From contig NZ_NESK01000009.1 of assembly GCF_003063415.1 (NCBI RefSeq), positions 1 to 64,000 on the forward strand: DNA of 64,000 bases. The letters run 5' to 3'. Both the position numbers and the translations under genes were made by a program. This document shows, in pieces, positions 26,892 to 36,264 of the stretch; positions within the stretch are counted from its first letter, which is position 1, and the number at the start of each line of letters is the position of its first letter. This DNA is from Limnohabitans sp. 2KL-17. Lineage in GTDB: Bacteria; Pseudomonadota; Gammaproteobacteria; Burkholderiales; Burkholderiaceae_C. Below the pieces are notes generated by a model that saw only the letters and a list, made by a program, of their open reading frames with translations, did no database searches and had not been told where the DNA came from.

Positions 26892-28355
26892 CTAAGCCGG
26901 TGCGCTGAAACGCAGGGTGAAACAAGCACCCGAAGGCACGTGGCCAGGATGGGCTGCATCCACGGCGATCGAAGCGCCATGTTGTTGGGCGATTTCCTTG
27001 ACGATGGGCAAGCCCAGGCCTGAGCCGTCCACGTTGGTGCCCAGTGCCCGGTAAAACGGCTGAAACACCAGGTCCTGTTCAGCCTGGGGGATGCCAAGGC
27101 CGTTGTCTTCGACCTGCATGACCAGTGCTTTGCTGTAGGGGTCGACCAGCACACGCACCGTGACCACCCCCTGTCGCTCGGGTGTACTTGGCGTGTAGTG
27201 GATGGCGTTTTCGACCAGGTTGCGCAGCATTTCTTTCAACAGCGTTGGATTGCCTTGCACTTGTGCGCCGGGGGTGCCGGGCTGCACACCCTCGTAGCCA
27301 AGGTCCAGGCCCTTGTCCATGGCACCAGGCAAACAGTCTTGCAGGACTTCGCTGGCCATCGTCACCATGTCGCAGCTTTGCTGGGGCAGGTGGGCGCCTC
27401 CGCCCTCTGCGCGGGCCAGCGACAACAACTGGTTCACGGTGTGCGTGGCCTGCACGCTCGCACGGCCAATTTGCTTCAGGGATTTCTTCAGGTCTTCCTC
27501 GCTGGAGCCTGAGCGTTGCGCCAGGTCCGCCTGCATGCGCAAGCCTGCCAAAGGTGTTTTGAGCTGGTGTGCCGCATCGGCCAAAAAGCGCTTTTGCGTG
27601 ACGATGGAGTCCTTCAATCGCTCCAGCAGGTCGTTCACCGACACCACCAACGGGGCCACTTCCATGGGCACGGCCTTGTCGTCCAGAGGGCTCAAGTCGT
27701 CCGATTTGCGCGCACGGATGCGCTCTTCCAGCTCGGACAGCGGCTTGATGCCGCGCACCAGCGCCAGCCAAACCAAAAGCACCGCCAAAGGCAATAGGGC
27801 AAACTGGGGCAGCATCACGCCCTTGATGATCTCGGCCGCCAGCACAGAGCGCTTTTCTCGCGTCTCGGCAACTTGCACCAATGCCGGTTGCTTTCCCTCG
27901 GCATCCAGCTGTATCCAGGTATAGGCCACACGCACTTCAAGCCCGCGCATCTCGTCATCGCGGATGTGCACCTCGTAGCTTCTGCTTTTATCTTGGCCTG
28001 CTGGCGGCAAGGGCAAGTCCCGCTCACCACTCAAATGCTCCTGATAGCCGCCGCGCACCTGGTAATAAACAAGATCAGTTTCATCGGCGCGCAGCAGTTC
28101 GCTGGCGGGCTGAGGCAGGTTAAATTGAACCCGGTCGTCAGGCCCCAGCTTGACCTGTTGGGCCAGCGCTTGCACGTTGTAAACCAGTGCTCGGTCAAAG
28201 GGCTTGTTGGCCAGGCCTTGCGCCACCAGCCAGGTCAGCGCAAGACTGATGGGCCACAGCAACAACAGGGGCGTGAGCATCCAGTCGAGGATTTCGCCAA
28301 ACAAGGATCTTTGTTCTCGTTTAAAAATGCTAACGCTCCAGCCGCGTGATTTCAT
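26892..28355 (-). CDS. Sensor histidine kinase, TctE/QseC-like
   Basis: A 487-residue inner-membrane kinase. Transmembrane helices lie at about residues 27-47 and 181-200 and enclose a roughly 130-residue periplasmic sensor; a HAMP-like linker follows. The phosphoacceptor is H263 in DAAHQLKTPLAGL. The ATPase domain has the N box LVENAIHYT, G1 DNGLGIP and G2 GSGLGLPIV. It is encoded 50 bases downstream of its response regulator. This architecture matches TctE, which senses tricarboxylates together with Bug receptors, and several Bug receptors are encoded in this window. The ligand is not proven. Confidence 0.88.
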   Translation of the reverse strand: MKSRGWSVSIFKREQRSLFGEILDWMLTPLLLLWPISLALTWLVAQGLANKPFDRALVYNVQALAQQVKLGPDDRVQFNLPQPASELLRADETDLVYYQVRGGYQEHLSGERDLPLPPAGQDKSRSYEVHIRDDEMRGLEVRVAYTWIQLDAEGKQPALVQVAETREKRSVLAAEIIKGVMLPQFALLPLAVLLVWLALVRGIKPLSELEERIRARKSDDLSPLDDKAVPMEVAPLVVSVNDLLERLKDSIVTQKRFLADAAHQLKTPLAGLRMQADLAQRSGSSEEDLKKSLKQIGRASVQATHTVNQLLSLARAEGGGAHLPQQSCDMVTMASEVLQDCLPGAMDKGLDLGYEGVQPGTPGAQVQGNPTLLKEMLRNLVENAIHYTPSTPERQGVVTVRVLVDPYSKALVMQVEDNGLGIPQAEQDLVFQPFYRALGTNVDGSGLGLPIVKEIAQQHGASIAVDAAHPGHVPSGACFTLRFSAPA

Positions 28356-28405
28356 GGCGGCCTGGTCCTTAACTCTTTAGCGGTGCGCTGGAAATCGGCG
28401 GGCTC

Positions 28406-29080
28406 TCAGCCCGGGATCTTTTCGAGGCAGTAACCCAGACCTCGAACAGTGGCGATGCGGATCGGGCCTTTTTCAATCTTCTTGCGCAGGCGGTGGATGT
28501 ACACCTCGATGGCGTTGTTGCTGACCTCTTCGCCCCATTCGCAAAGACGCTCGACCAACTGGTCTTTGCTGACCAGACGGCCTGCGCGTTGCAGCAGCAC
28601 TTCGAGCAAGCCCAGCTCTCGCGCCGACAGCTCCACCATCTTGCCGTCGATGGTGGCCACGCGGCCTGACTGGTCGTAAATCAGCGGGCCATGCTTGATC
28701 TGCGAGGTGGCGCCGCCCATGCCCCGGCGGGTCAAGGCCCGCACGCGGGCTTCAAGTTCTTGCAAGCTGAAGGGCTTGGCCATGTAATCGTCAGCGCCAT
28801 AGTCGAGCCCCTTGACGCGCTCTTCAACGCTGTCCGCCGCCGTCAAAATCAGGACAGGCAATGTGGAGCCTCTGGCGCGCAAACGCTTGAGCACTTCCAG
28901 TCCGTGCATTTTGGGCAAGCCGAGATCCAGGATCAGCAAATCGAATTCGTTGTTGGTCATCAAGGCCGCATCGGCCTCGCTGCCGCTGGCCACATGGTCC
29001 ACCGCCGCGCCAGCGCTGCGCAAAGTCCGCAGCAATCCATCGGCAAGCACCTGATCGTCTTCGGCTATCAGAATTCGCAT
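28406..29080 (-). CDS. OmpR-family response regulator, TctD-like
   Basis: A 224-residue regulator. The receiver domain has the acidic pocket EDD (7-9), phosphorylation site D52 in LLILDLGLPK, and K in ADDYMAKPFSL. The C-terminal winged helix ends RIATVRGLGYCL. The start at 29080 is chosen because AGGAGACAGCC precedes it; longer upstream frames are not supported. Together with the kinase downstream it should form a two-component pair, probably controlling a carboxylate transporter elsewhere in the genome. Confidence 0.92.
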   Translation of the reverse strand: MRILIAEDDQVLADGLLRTLRSAGAAVDHVASGSEADAALMTNNEFDLLILDLGLPKMHGLEVLKRLRARGSTLPVLILTAADSVEERVKGLDYGADDYMAKPFSLQELEARVRALTRRGMGGATSQIKHGPLIYDQSGRVATIDGKMVELSARELGLLEVLLQRAGRLVSKDQLVERLCEWGEEVSNNAIEVYIHRLRKKIEKGPIRIATVRGLGYCLEKIPG

Positions 29081-29202
29081 GGCTGTCTCCTGTTGTTGTG
29101 CGGTGTGCCGCCCAGCCTGGCTGAACGCACTCACTGCTGTGATTCTAGTGTCTGCCAAACGGCATGCCGAGATGAAACTGTTGCGCTGCGGACGAACCCG
29201 CG

Positions 29203-29706
29203 TCAGATGGCATAGGCCTCCAGCCCTAGGGCCACCACGGTGGCCACATCCTTGCCAACCGCCTCGCGAAATTCGGCTTCGGCTTGCGCCACAGCGTCCT
29301 TGAAAGCCTGCAGCCACGCCAGTCCGACCCGTGTGAACACCACCCGCCGGGCACGTGCATCCAGTGGGTCGGGCTCTCGCTGCACCAAGCCCCAAGCGCT
29401 GCACTGGTCCACCAGGTCGCCCATGGCTTGCTTGCTCATGCCTGCAGCCTTTGCCAGGTCGGTCAGTCGCGAACCTTCCAGCGCCAAATGCCGAGTGATG
29501 TGCACATGGGCCGCGCTGATCTGATCGCGTGAGGCCAGATTGGCCAGCGCCAGAGGAACCCCCTCGTTGCCCGCCATCAAGTGCAGCACGCGCGCATCGA
29601 ACCGGCGCATGGCGTGACCCAGCAGGCGCCCCAAATGGGTTTGGCGCCAGCGCTCGTCCTGCAAAGGTGTGGACGCATCGGCCAGATTTTGGGCAGTTTT
29701 CATCAT
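29203..29706 (-). CDS. MarR-family transcriptional regulator
   Basis: A 167-residue winged-helix regulator. The DNA-recognition region LTDLAKAAGMSKQAMGDLVDQ and the wing REPDPLDARARRVVFT are typical of MarR. It is divergent from recA with 141 bases between them. It may control a distant gene or itself. There is no adjacent efflux or enzyme gene that would show its effector. Confidence 0.85.
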   Translation of the reverse strand: MMKTAQNLADASTPLQDERWRQTHLGRLLGHAMRRFDARVLHLMAGNEGVPLALANLASRDQISAAHVHITRHLALEGSRLTDLAKAAGMSKQAMGDLVDQCSAWGLVQREPDPLDARARRVVFTRVGLAWLQAFKDAVAQAEAEFREAVGKDVATVVALGLEAYAI

Positions 29707-29769
29707 GGGTTAATGATAAGGTAAACTGACTAAAAATAGTGTTTACAGTTTTATACAGCTCGTTTACAG

Positions 29770-29789
29770 TACTGTTCAAGCATCCAGTA
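29770..29789 (+). promoter_or_regulatory. LexA-like SOS box upstream of recA
   Basis: TACTGTTCAAGCATCCAGTA fits the CTGT-N8-ACAG LexA consensus with one mismatch (CCAG) and symmetric outer TA bases. It is 58 bases before the recA start, as expected for SOS control of recA. Confidence 0.7.
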
Positions 29790-29847
29790 AACGACGCATT
29801 TCTGCTGAATCTGATGCCCCAAACCATTGATATTCAAGGAGATTTTC

Positions 29848-30885
29848 ATGATCGACGACAACAGCGAAAAGTCCAAAGCCCTGCAAGCCGCACTGGCTCA
29901 GATTGAAAAGCAGTTTGGCAAAGGCACCATCATGCGTCTGGGTGAGGGCGAGGTCATCGCTGACATCCAGGTCGTCTCCACCGGCTCTTTGGGCCTGGAC
30001 ATCGCGTTGGGCGTGGGTGGCCTGCCCCGTGGTCGCGTGATCGAAATCTACGGCCCCGAGTCTTCCGGCAAAACCACCCTGACCCTGCAAGTCATCTCCG
30101 AGATGCAGCGTCTGGGCGGCACCTGTGCCTTTGTGGACGCCGAGCACGCGCTGGACGTGCAGTACGCCCAGAACCTGGGCGTCAACCTGCAAGAGCTGCT
30201 GGTCAGCCAGCCCGACACCGGCGAACAGGCCCTTGAAATTGTCGACAGCTTGGTGCGCTCCGGCGCGGTGGACCTGGTGGTCATCGACTCGGTGGCAGCC
30301 CTCACCCCCAAGGCCGAAATCGAAGGCGACATGGGCGACAGCCTGCCCGGCCTGCAAGCGCGTTTGATGAGCCAGGCGCTGCGCAAGCTGACCGCCACCA
30401 TCAAGAAGACCAACTGCACTGTCATCTTCATCAACCAGATCCGCATGAAGATCGGTGTCATGTTCGGCAGCCCCGAAACCACCACCGGCGGCAATGCGCT
30501 CAAGTTTTACGCCTCGGTCCGTTTGGACATTCGCCGCACCGGCACCATCAAGAAGGGTGACGAAGCGATTGGTAACGAAACCAAGGTCAAAGTCGTCAAG
30601 AACAAGGTCGCGCCACCCTTCAAGACCGCCGAGTTCGATATCCTGTTTGGCGAAGGCATCAGCCGCGAAGGCGAAGTCATCGACATGGGCGTCACCGCCA
30701 AGATCGTTGACAAGTCAGGTGCCTGGTACGCCTACCAGGGCGAAAAAATCGGCCAGGGCCGCGACAATGCCCGCGAATTCCTGCGCGAAAACCCCGCACT
30801 CGCCCGTGAGATCGAAAACAAGGTGCGCGAATCCCTGGGCATCCGCTTGCTGGAATCGGCCATTGCAGAAGCCAAGGCCGACTGA
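29848..30885 (+). CDS. recA: Recombinase A
   Basis: A 345-residue strand-exchange recombinase and LexA co-protease. Walker A GPESSGKT (69-76) and the Walker B-type [17 protein letters not shown] are intact, as are the DNA-binding loop motifs around [19 protein letters not shown]. The start at 29848 follows AAGGAG at good spacing, giving the usual N-terminus MIDDNSEK. recX follows two bases after the stop. Confidence 0.98.
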   Translation: MIDDNSEKSKALQAALAQIEKQFGKGTIMRLGEGEVIADIQVVSTGSLGLDIALGVGGLPRGRVIEIYGPESSGKTTLTLQVISEMQRLGGTCAFVDAEHALDVQYAQNLGVNLQELLVSQPDTGEQALEIVDSLVRSGAVDLVVIDSVAALTPKAEIEGDMGDSLPGLQARLMSQALRKLTATIKKTNCTVIFINQIRMKIGVMFGSPETTTGGNALKFYASVRLDIRRTGTIKKGDEAIGNETKVKVVKNKVAPPFKTAEFDILFGEGISREGEVIDMGVTAKIVDKSGAWYAYQGEKIGQGRDNAREFLRENPALAREIENKVRESLGIRLLESAIAEAKAD

Positions 30886-30887
30886 AC

Positions 30888-31349
30888 TTGAGCAAACCTG
30901 CTTTTCAACCCTCGCTCAAAGGCCGCGCCCTGCGGCTTTTGAGCCAGCGTGAACACTCCCGCACCGAGCTGGAACGCAAACTCGCGCCCCACGCCCAAGA
31001 GCCCGGCGAACTGGCCAAGGCCCTGGACGATTTGCAAGCGCGGGACTTCATCAACGAGGGGCGGGTGATCGAGTCGGTGGTGCACCGGCGTGCGTCCAAA
31101 CTGGGCACCAGCCGAATCAAACACGAGCTGGCGTCAAAAGGTTTGTCGGGCGAAGCTGTGACTGAGGCCCTGGCGGGCCTGCGCGAAACCGAGTACAGCC
31201 GAGCTCTGGCCATGTGGCGCAAAAAATTTGACCGACCGGCCGTCGACCCCAAGGAGCGGGCCAAACAAGTTCGGTTCTTGTTGACCCGGGGCTTCCATTC
31301 CGAAGTGGTGCGCAAGATCATTCAAGGCGCCGAAGATCTGGAAGATTGA
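30888..31349 (+). CDS. recX: Regulatory protein RecX
   Basis: A 153-residue all-helical inhibitor of RecA filaments. The N-terminal LKGRALRLLSQREHSRTELERKL and later LASKGLSGEAVTEAL are typical RecX three-helix repeats. It begins at a TTG two bases after the recA stop and so is translated from the same message; the low-efficiency start fits its need to be made in smaller amounts than RecA. Confidence 0.93.
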   Translation: MSKPAFQPSLKGRALRLLSQREHSRTELERKLAPHAQEPGELAKALDDLQARDFINEGRVIESVVHRRASKLGTSRIKHELASKGLSGEAVTEALAGLRETEYSRALAMWRKKFDRPAVDPKERAKQVRFLLTRGFHSEVVRKIIQGAEDLED

Positions 31350-31385
31350 GCCGCACTGCAGGCAATTGGCGAAGCCAAAAAACAA

Positions 31386-31495
31386 AGCCTTCTGAGGGCT
31401 CCCCCCAATGAACCTCCCTGGTGACCAGGGAAACCACCTTGCTTTGTCCTGCGCCCGAAGGCGCTGATCAAGCTGGGGAGAGCCGCCAGAAGGCT
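31386..31495. repeat. Structured inverted-repeat element between recX and argC
   Basis: Outer arms of about 21 bases (31386-31406 and 31475-31495) are inverted copies with 18 of 21 matches. They enclose two perfect hairpins: TCCCTGG-TGA-CCAGGGA (31415-31431) and GCGCC-CGAA-GGCGC (31451-31464). No T run follows, so it is not a standard terminator. It could be a structured RNA, a BIME/REP-like element, or the end signal of the converging recX and argC transcripts. Confidence 0.5.
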
Positions 31496-31561
31496 CTGTC
31501 GTTGGTTGAAGTATCCGGCGCAATTACGGGGGTGACCGTTCGCTGGGCCACACACGCCGAA

Positions 31562-32485
31562 TTACAAACCCAGCATCAGCTGGATGTTCTGCACCGCCGC
31601 ACCACTGGCGCCCTTGCCCAGGTTGTCCAGGCGGGCAATGACCACAGCCTGACGGGCGGCTTCGTTGGCAAACACCCGGATTTCGAGCTTGTTGGTGTCG
31701 TTCAGTGCTGTGGCGTCCAGTTTGGCATCTGCCGTGGCAGGCATCACACTGACCCAGCCGCCAGCCGCCTGGCTGGCAGCATAGTGCGCCTGCAATGCAT
31801 CGTGCAGATCGGCGCCGGAAGGTTTGCCGGGCAAGGTGTCCAGGTGCAAGGGCAACTGCACCAGCATGCCCTGACGGAAGTTGCCTACCGCCGGAACAAA
31901 CAAAGGGCGGCAGGTTAGACCGGCATACCGCATGATTTCGGGGATGTGTTTGTGATTAAGGCCCAGGGCATAGGCTTCAAACAGCGGCGCCTTGCCCGCT
32001 TCGTAGTCTTCGATCATGGCGCGACCCCCACCCGAGTAGCCACTGACTGAGGGCAAACAAACAGGAAAATCTCGCGGCAACAACCCCGCATCAACCAAGG
32101 GCCGCAATATGGAAATGGCCCCTGTCGCGTAGCAGCCCGGATTGGCCACGCGCTGCGCCTGACGCACAGCGGCGGCCTGCTCGGTCGCCAGCTCGGGAAA
32201 GCCAAAGACCCATTCCGGGTGGCAACGGTGCGCCGTGGATGCGTCCACAATGCGCGGCTTGCGGCCTGGCAGGCTGTCGACCATGGCCACCGACGCGATG
32301 GCGGCATCGTCATGCAGGCACAGCACCACCAGATCGGCGGCAGCCATCATCTCGCGTTTGGCTTCAGGGTCTTTGCGACGGGCGGGGTCAATGCTCAGCA
32401 CCTGAATTTGGGGCATCAAAGCCAGGCGCTCGCGAATCTGCAAACCGGTGGTTCCCGCTTCGCCATCGATGAATATTTTGGCCAT
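31562..32485 (-). CDS. argC: N-acetyl-gamma-glutamyl-phosphate reductase (type 2)
   Basis: A 307-residue NADPH-dependent enzyme of arginine synthesis that reduces N-acetylglutamyl phosphate to the semialdehyde. The short form starting [19 protein letters not shown] is characteristic of type 2 ArgC. The catalytic cysteine is in [12 protein letters not shown] and HKHIPEI follows. The start at 32485 has AAAGG upstream; an upstream in-frame extension lacks one. It is monocistronic and converges on recX. Confidence 0.95.
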   Translation of the reverse strand: MAKIFIDGEAGTTGLQIRERLALMPQIQVLSIDPARRKDPEAKREMMAAADLVVLCLHDDAAIASVAMVDSLPGRKPRIVDASTAHRCHPEWVFGFPELATEQAAAVRQAQRVANPGCYATGAISILRPLVDAGLLPRDFPVCLPSVSGYSGGGRAMIEDYEAGKAPLFEAYALGLNHKHIPEIMRYAGLTCRPLFVPAVGNFRQGMLVQLPLHLDTLPGKPSGADLHDALQAHYAASQAAGGWVSVMPATADAKLDATALNDTNKLEIRVFANEAARQAVVIARLDNLGKGASGAAVQNIQLMLGL

Positions 32486-32660
32486 ATGGATTACCTTTGC
32501 AAGGATTTTGGTGCTCAGCGTCAAGTCAATGTAAGACGCAAGGCTCAAGATTGGTGCATTGCAGCATGATACAGTCGCCAACTGCAGTGTCCAGAGCCCG
32601 CTGGCGGGAGAATCACCTCGGCGGACCGGTCAGATCAACCACTCTCTGAGAAAAGACCTC

Positions 32661-33821
<1,161 letters not shown>

Positions 33822-33916
33822 ATGTCTTTGTGGGACAGATCTTCAGCTTTGTCCCCAACTGATTAACTTTGCGGGACCGCTCTTTGGCGCCGTCCGCATC
33901 TGATTAGGAATCCAAA

Positions 33917-34813
33917 ATGTCGATCTACATCAACAAAGACACCAAAGTCATCACCCAGGGCATCACCGGGAAAACCGGTCAGTTCCACACTGAAAAGTGC
34001 CAGGAATACGCGAACGGCAAAAACTGCTTTGTCGCGGGCGTGAACCCCAAGAAGGCGGGCGAGTCGATCTTCAACATCCCGATCTTCGCCTCGGTCAAAG
34101 AAGCCGCTCTAAACACAGGCGCGACTGTGTCGGTGATCTACGTGCCCCCAGCCGGCGCTGCTGCTGCCATCTGGGAAGCCGTTGAAGCCGATCTGGACCT
34201 GGCGATCTGCATCACCGAAGGCATCCCGGTGCGCGACATGCTCGAAGTGCGCAACAAAATGAATGCCAAGGAAGCGGCTGGCGGCAAAAAGACCTTGCTG
34301 CTGGGCCCCAACTGCCCTGGCCTGATTACCCCTGACGAAATCAAGATCGGCATCATGCCCGGTCACATTCACCGCAAAGGCCGCATTGGCGTGGTCTCCC
34401 GTTCGGGCACCCTGACTTATGAAGCCGTGGCCATGCTGACCGAAGTCGGCCTGGGCCAGTCCAGCGCCGTGGGCATCGGTGGCGACCCGATCAACGGTTT
34501 GAAGCACATCGATGTGATGCAGGCGTTCAACGACGACCCGGACACCGACGCCGTCATCATGATCGGTGAAATCGGCGGACCCGACGAAGCCGAAGCTGCG
34601 ATGTGGTGCAAAGCCAATATGAAAAAACCGATCGTCGGCTTCATCGCCGGTGTGACTGCCCCTCCAGGCAAACGCATGGGCCATGCCGGTGCACTGATCT
34701 CAGGCGGTGCCGACACGGCCGACGCCAAACTGGCCATCATGGAAGCGTGCGGCTTCATCGTCACACGCAACCCATCAGAATTGGGAAAACTGCTCAAGGC
34801 CCAGCTGAAGTAA
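33917..34813 (+). CDS. sucD: Succinyl-CoA ligase alpha subunit
   Basis: A 298-residue subunit carrying the phospho-histidine, H256 in GKRMGHAGALISGG, and the CoA-binding Rossmann domain starting QGITGKTGQFHTE. ITEGIPVRDM and LLGPNCPGLI are intact. A TTAGGAATCC ribosome site precedes the ATG. It is followed by a strong intrinsic terminator. Confidence 0.97.
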   Translation: MSIYINKDTKVITQGITGKTGQFHTEKCQEYANGKNCFVAGVNPKKAGESIFNIPIFASVKEAALNTGATVSVIYVPPAGAAAAIWEAVEADLDLAICITEGIPVRDMLEVRNKMNAKEAAGGKKTLLLGPNCPGLITPDEIKIGIMPGHIHRKGRIGVVSRSGTLTYEAVAMLTEVGLGQSSAVGIGGDPINGLKHIDVMQAFNDDPDTDAVIMIGEIGGPDEAEAAMWCKANMKKPIVGFIAGVTAPPGKRMGHAGALISGGADTADAKLAIMEACGFIVTRNPSELGKLLKAQLK

Positions 34814-34854
34814 ACTTTGGCCCCTAGCGGGGGCTGTGGTTTGCCACAATGCCG

Positions 34855-34895
34855 AAGCCGGATGTCTTGCGGGACAATCCGGCTTTCCGTTTTTT
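34855..34895 (+). terminator. Rho-independent terminator of sucCD
   Basis: AAGCCGGAT (34855-34863) pairs perfectly with ATCCGGCTT (34877-34885), followed by TCCGTTTTTT. The position just after sucD fits the operon end. A shorter stem GCCCCTAGCGGGGGC lies immediately before it. Confidence 0.85.
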
Positions 34896-34940
34896 GAAAT
34901 CATGCTTCACTGGCCTTGTGCCCGTGACAAAAGGAATACC

Positions 34941-35657
34941 GTGGAAGAATTTCTGACCCCTGCTTTCTGGTTCGCCGTAGGCCAGATCATCATGATCGAC
35001 ATCTTGCTGGGCGGCGACAACGCCGTGGTCATCGCGCTGGCTTGCCGACAATTGCCTCCCCACCAGCGTACCAAAGGCATCATGTGGGGCACAGCAGGCG
35101 CCATCGTCTTGCGCGTCGTTCTGATCTTTTTCGCGCTCACCCTGCTGGCCATCCCTTTCCTCAAGTTCGTGGGTGCCGTCTTGCTTATCTGGATCGGTGT
35201 CAAGCTCTTGACGCCGGATCAAGACGACGACCACAGCAACATCAAGGGCAGCGACAAACTTTGGGGTGCAGTCAAAACCGTGATCATTGCTGACCTGGTC
35301 ATGAGCGTGGACAACGTGATCGCCATTGCCGGAGCCGCTCAGACCTCTGGCAATGCAGACCACCAAATGCCTTTGGTCATCTTCGGTCTGTTGGTCAGCA
35401 TCCCGATCATCGTCTGGGGCAGCCAACTGGTCCTGAAATTGATGGACCGATTCCCCATGATCATCACCGCAGGCGGCATGCTGCTGGGCTGGATTGCCGG
35501 CACCATGATTCAGACCGATCCAGGCCTGGTGGCTTACTTGCCACAAGACAAAGCCTGGGGATACGGCATGGGCATTGCAGGCGCCTTGCTGGTATTGGCC
35601 TTGGGCAAACTGATCATGTCTCGCCGCCCCCTACACATCGAAGACGCCCCCTCTTAA
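34941..35657 (+). CDS. TerC/YjbE-family integral membrane protein
   Basis: A 238-residue protein with about seven hydrophobic helices and the two TerC metal motifs: LGGDNAVVIALACR near residue 20 and MSVDNVIAIAGAA in the middle, with acidic residues inside the membrane. TerC relatives export manganese or aid metal loading of exported proteins. The GTG start at 34941 is set by AAAGGA nine bases upstream and by the family N-terminus EEFLTPAFW. The leader is too short for a yybP-ykoY manganese riboswitch. Confidence 0.87.
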   Translation: MEEFLTPAFWFAVGQIIMIDILLGGDNAVVIALACRQLPPHQRTKGIMWGTAGAIVLRVVLIFFALTLLAIPFLKFVGAVLLIWIGVKLLTPDQDDDHSNIKGSDKLWGAVKTVIIADLVMSVDNVIAIAGAAQTSGNADHQMPLVIFGLLVSIPIIVWGSQLVLKLMDRFPMIITAGGMLLGWIAGTMIQTDPGLVAYLPQDKAWGYGMGIAGALLVLALGKLIMSRRPLHIEDAPS

Positions 35658-35664
35658 TCCTAAA

Positions 35665-35710
35665 TTGAGCGTTTAAAAGGTGAATGTATTACCATACAAC
35701 TCCATTCACC
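35665..35710 (+). promoter_or_regulatory. pilA promoter region with inverted repeat
   Basis: TTGAGC (35665-35670) and TATTAC, 16 bases downstream, give a sigma-70-like pair. GGTGAATG (35679-35686) and CATTCACC (35703-35710) form a perfect inverted repeat around the -10 region, ending just before the AGGGGG ribosome site. It may be an operator or an RNA hairpin that masks the ribosome site. The sigma-54 pattern common for pilA is not seen. Confidence 0.4.
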
Positions 35711-35720
35711 AGGGGGCATC

Positions 35721-36203
35721 ATGAAAAAAAACCAACACGGTTTGACATTGATCGAGTTGATGATCGTGATCGCGGTCATCGGCATTCTGGGCGCGCTGGC
35801 GTTGCCGGCGTACCAGGATTACACGGTCAGGGCCAAAGCCTCTGAAATGCTGCTGGCGGCCAATGGCTGCAAAACAGCGGTCAACGAAGCCATCAGTTCA
35901 TCATCGGATGCCAATGTGTCGGATGCTTTGCCCAAGGTCTGCGAAAGCCAGACCAGCAAATACGTGGCCAGCGTGGCCGTGGATGGCAATGGTGTGATCA
36001 CGGTGGTGGGTAACCATGACGCCTTGAGGGGCAGCACCAATGCATCGTCCAATGCCATCGCTTTGACCCCTCTGCAAACCGGAGACACGCCCATCAATGG
36101 CAACACCGATGGCGGCAAAACCATCTCGGGTTGGCGCTGCGGTCCGGCCAGCAGCAACGGTTTGCCGGTGAAATACCTGCCCGCTTCATGCAAGGCTTCT
36201 TGA
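35721..36203 (+). CDS. pilA: Type IV major pilin
   Basis: A 160-residue type IVa prepilin. The short leader MKKNQHG is cleaved before L8, giving LTLIELMIVIAVIGILGALA with the conserved Glu at +5; position +1 is Leu instead of the usual Phe. The C-terminal disulfide loop is formed by the cysteines in WRCGP and PASCKAS, and the protein ends in serine. Pili would support twitching, adhesion or DNA uptake. An O-antigen-ligase-like gene follows, suggesting the pilin is glycosylated. Confidence 0.93.
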   Translation: MKKNQHGLTLIELMIVIAVIGILGALALPAYQDYTVRAKASEMLLAANGCKTAVNEAISSSSDANVSDALPKVCESQTSKYVASVAVDGNGVITVVGNHDALRGSTNASSNAIALTPLQTGDTPINGNTDGGKTISGWRCGPASSNGLPVKYLPASCKAS

Positions 36204-36222
36204 ACTTTTCTTGCTCATCCCA

Positions 36223-36249
36223 ACGCCCTGCTGAATGCAGGGCGTTTTT
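36223..36249 (+). terminator. Intrinsic terminator after pilA
   Basis: AACGCCCTGC and GCAGGGCGTT form a perfect ten-pair stem with loop TGAAT, followed by further T residues. It lies 19 bases after pilA and just before the ligase gene, so it should keep pilin mRNA in excess with some read-through. Confidence 0.9.
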
Positions 36250-36264
36250 CATGGCGCATGCGTC

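Noticed and set aside
28406-29827. A 473-residue response regulator with a long N-terminal extension
   Set aside because: The extra N-terminus is antisense to marR and lacks motifs; a strong ribosome site marks the start at 29080.
31367-31386. TTGGC-GAA-GCCAA followed by AAAAA as an argC or recX terminator
   Set aside because: The stem is only five pairs; on the plus strand the run is A, and on the minus strand the T run precedes the stem.
34896-34940. yybP-ykoY manganese riboswitch before the TerC-family gene
   Set aside because: Only about 45 bases separate the sucCD terminator from the GTG start, too short for that riboswitch, and no matching fold is seen.
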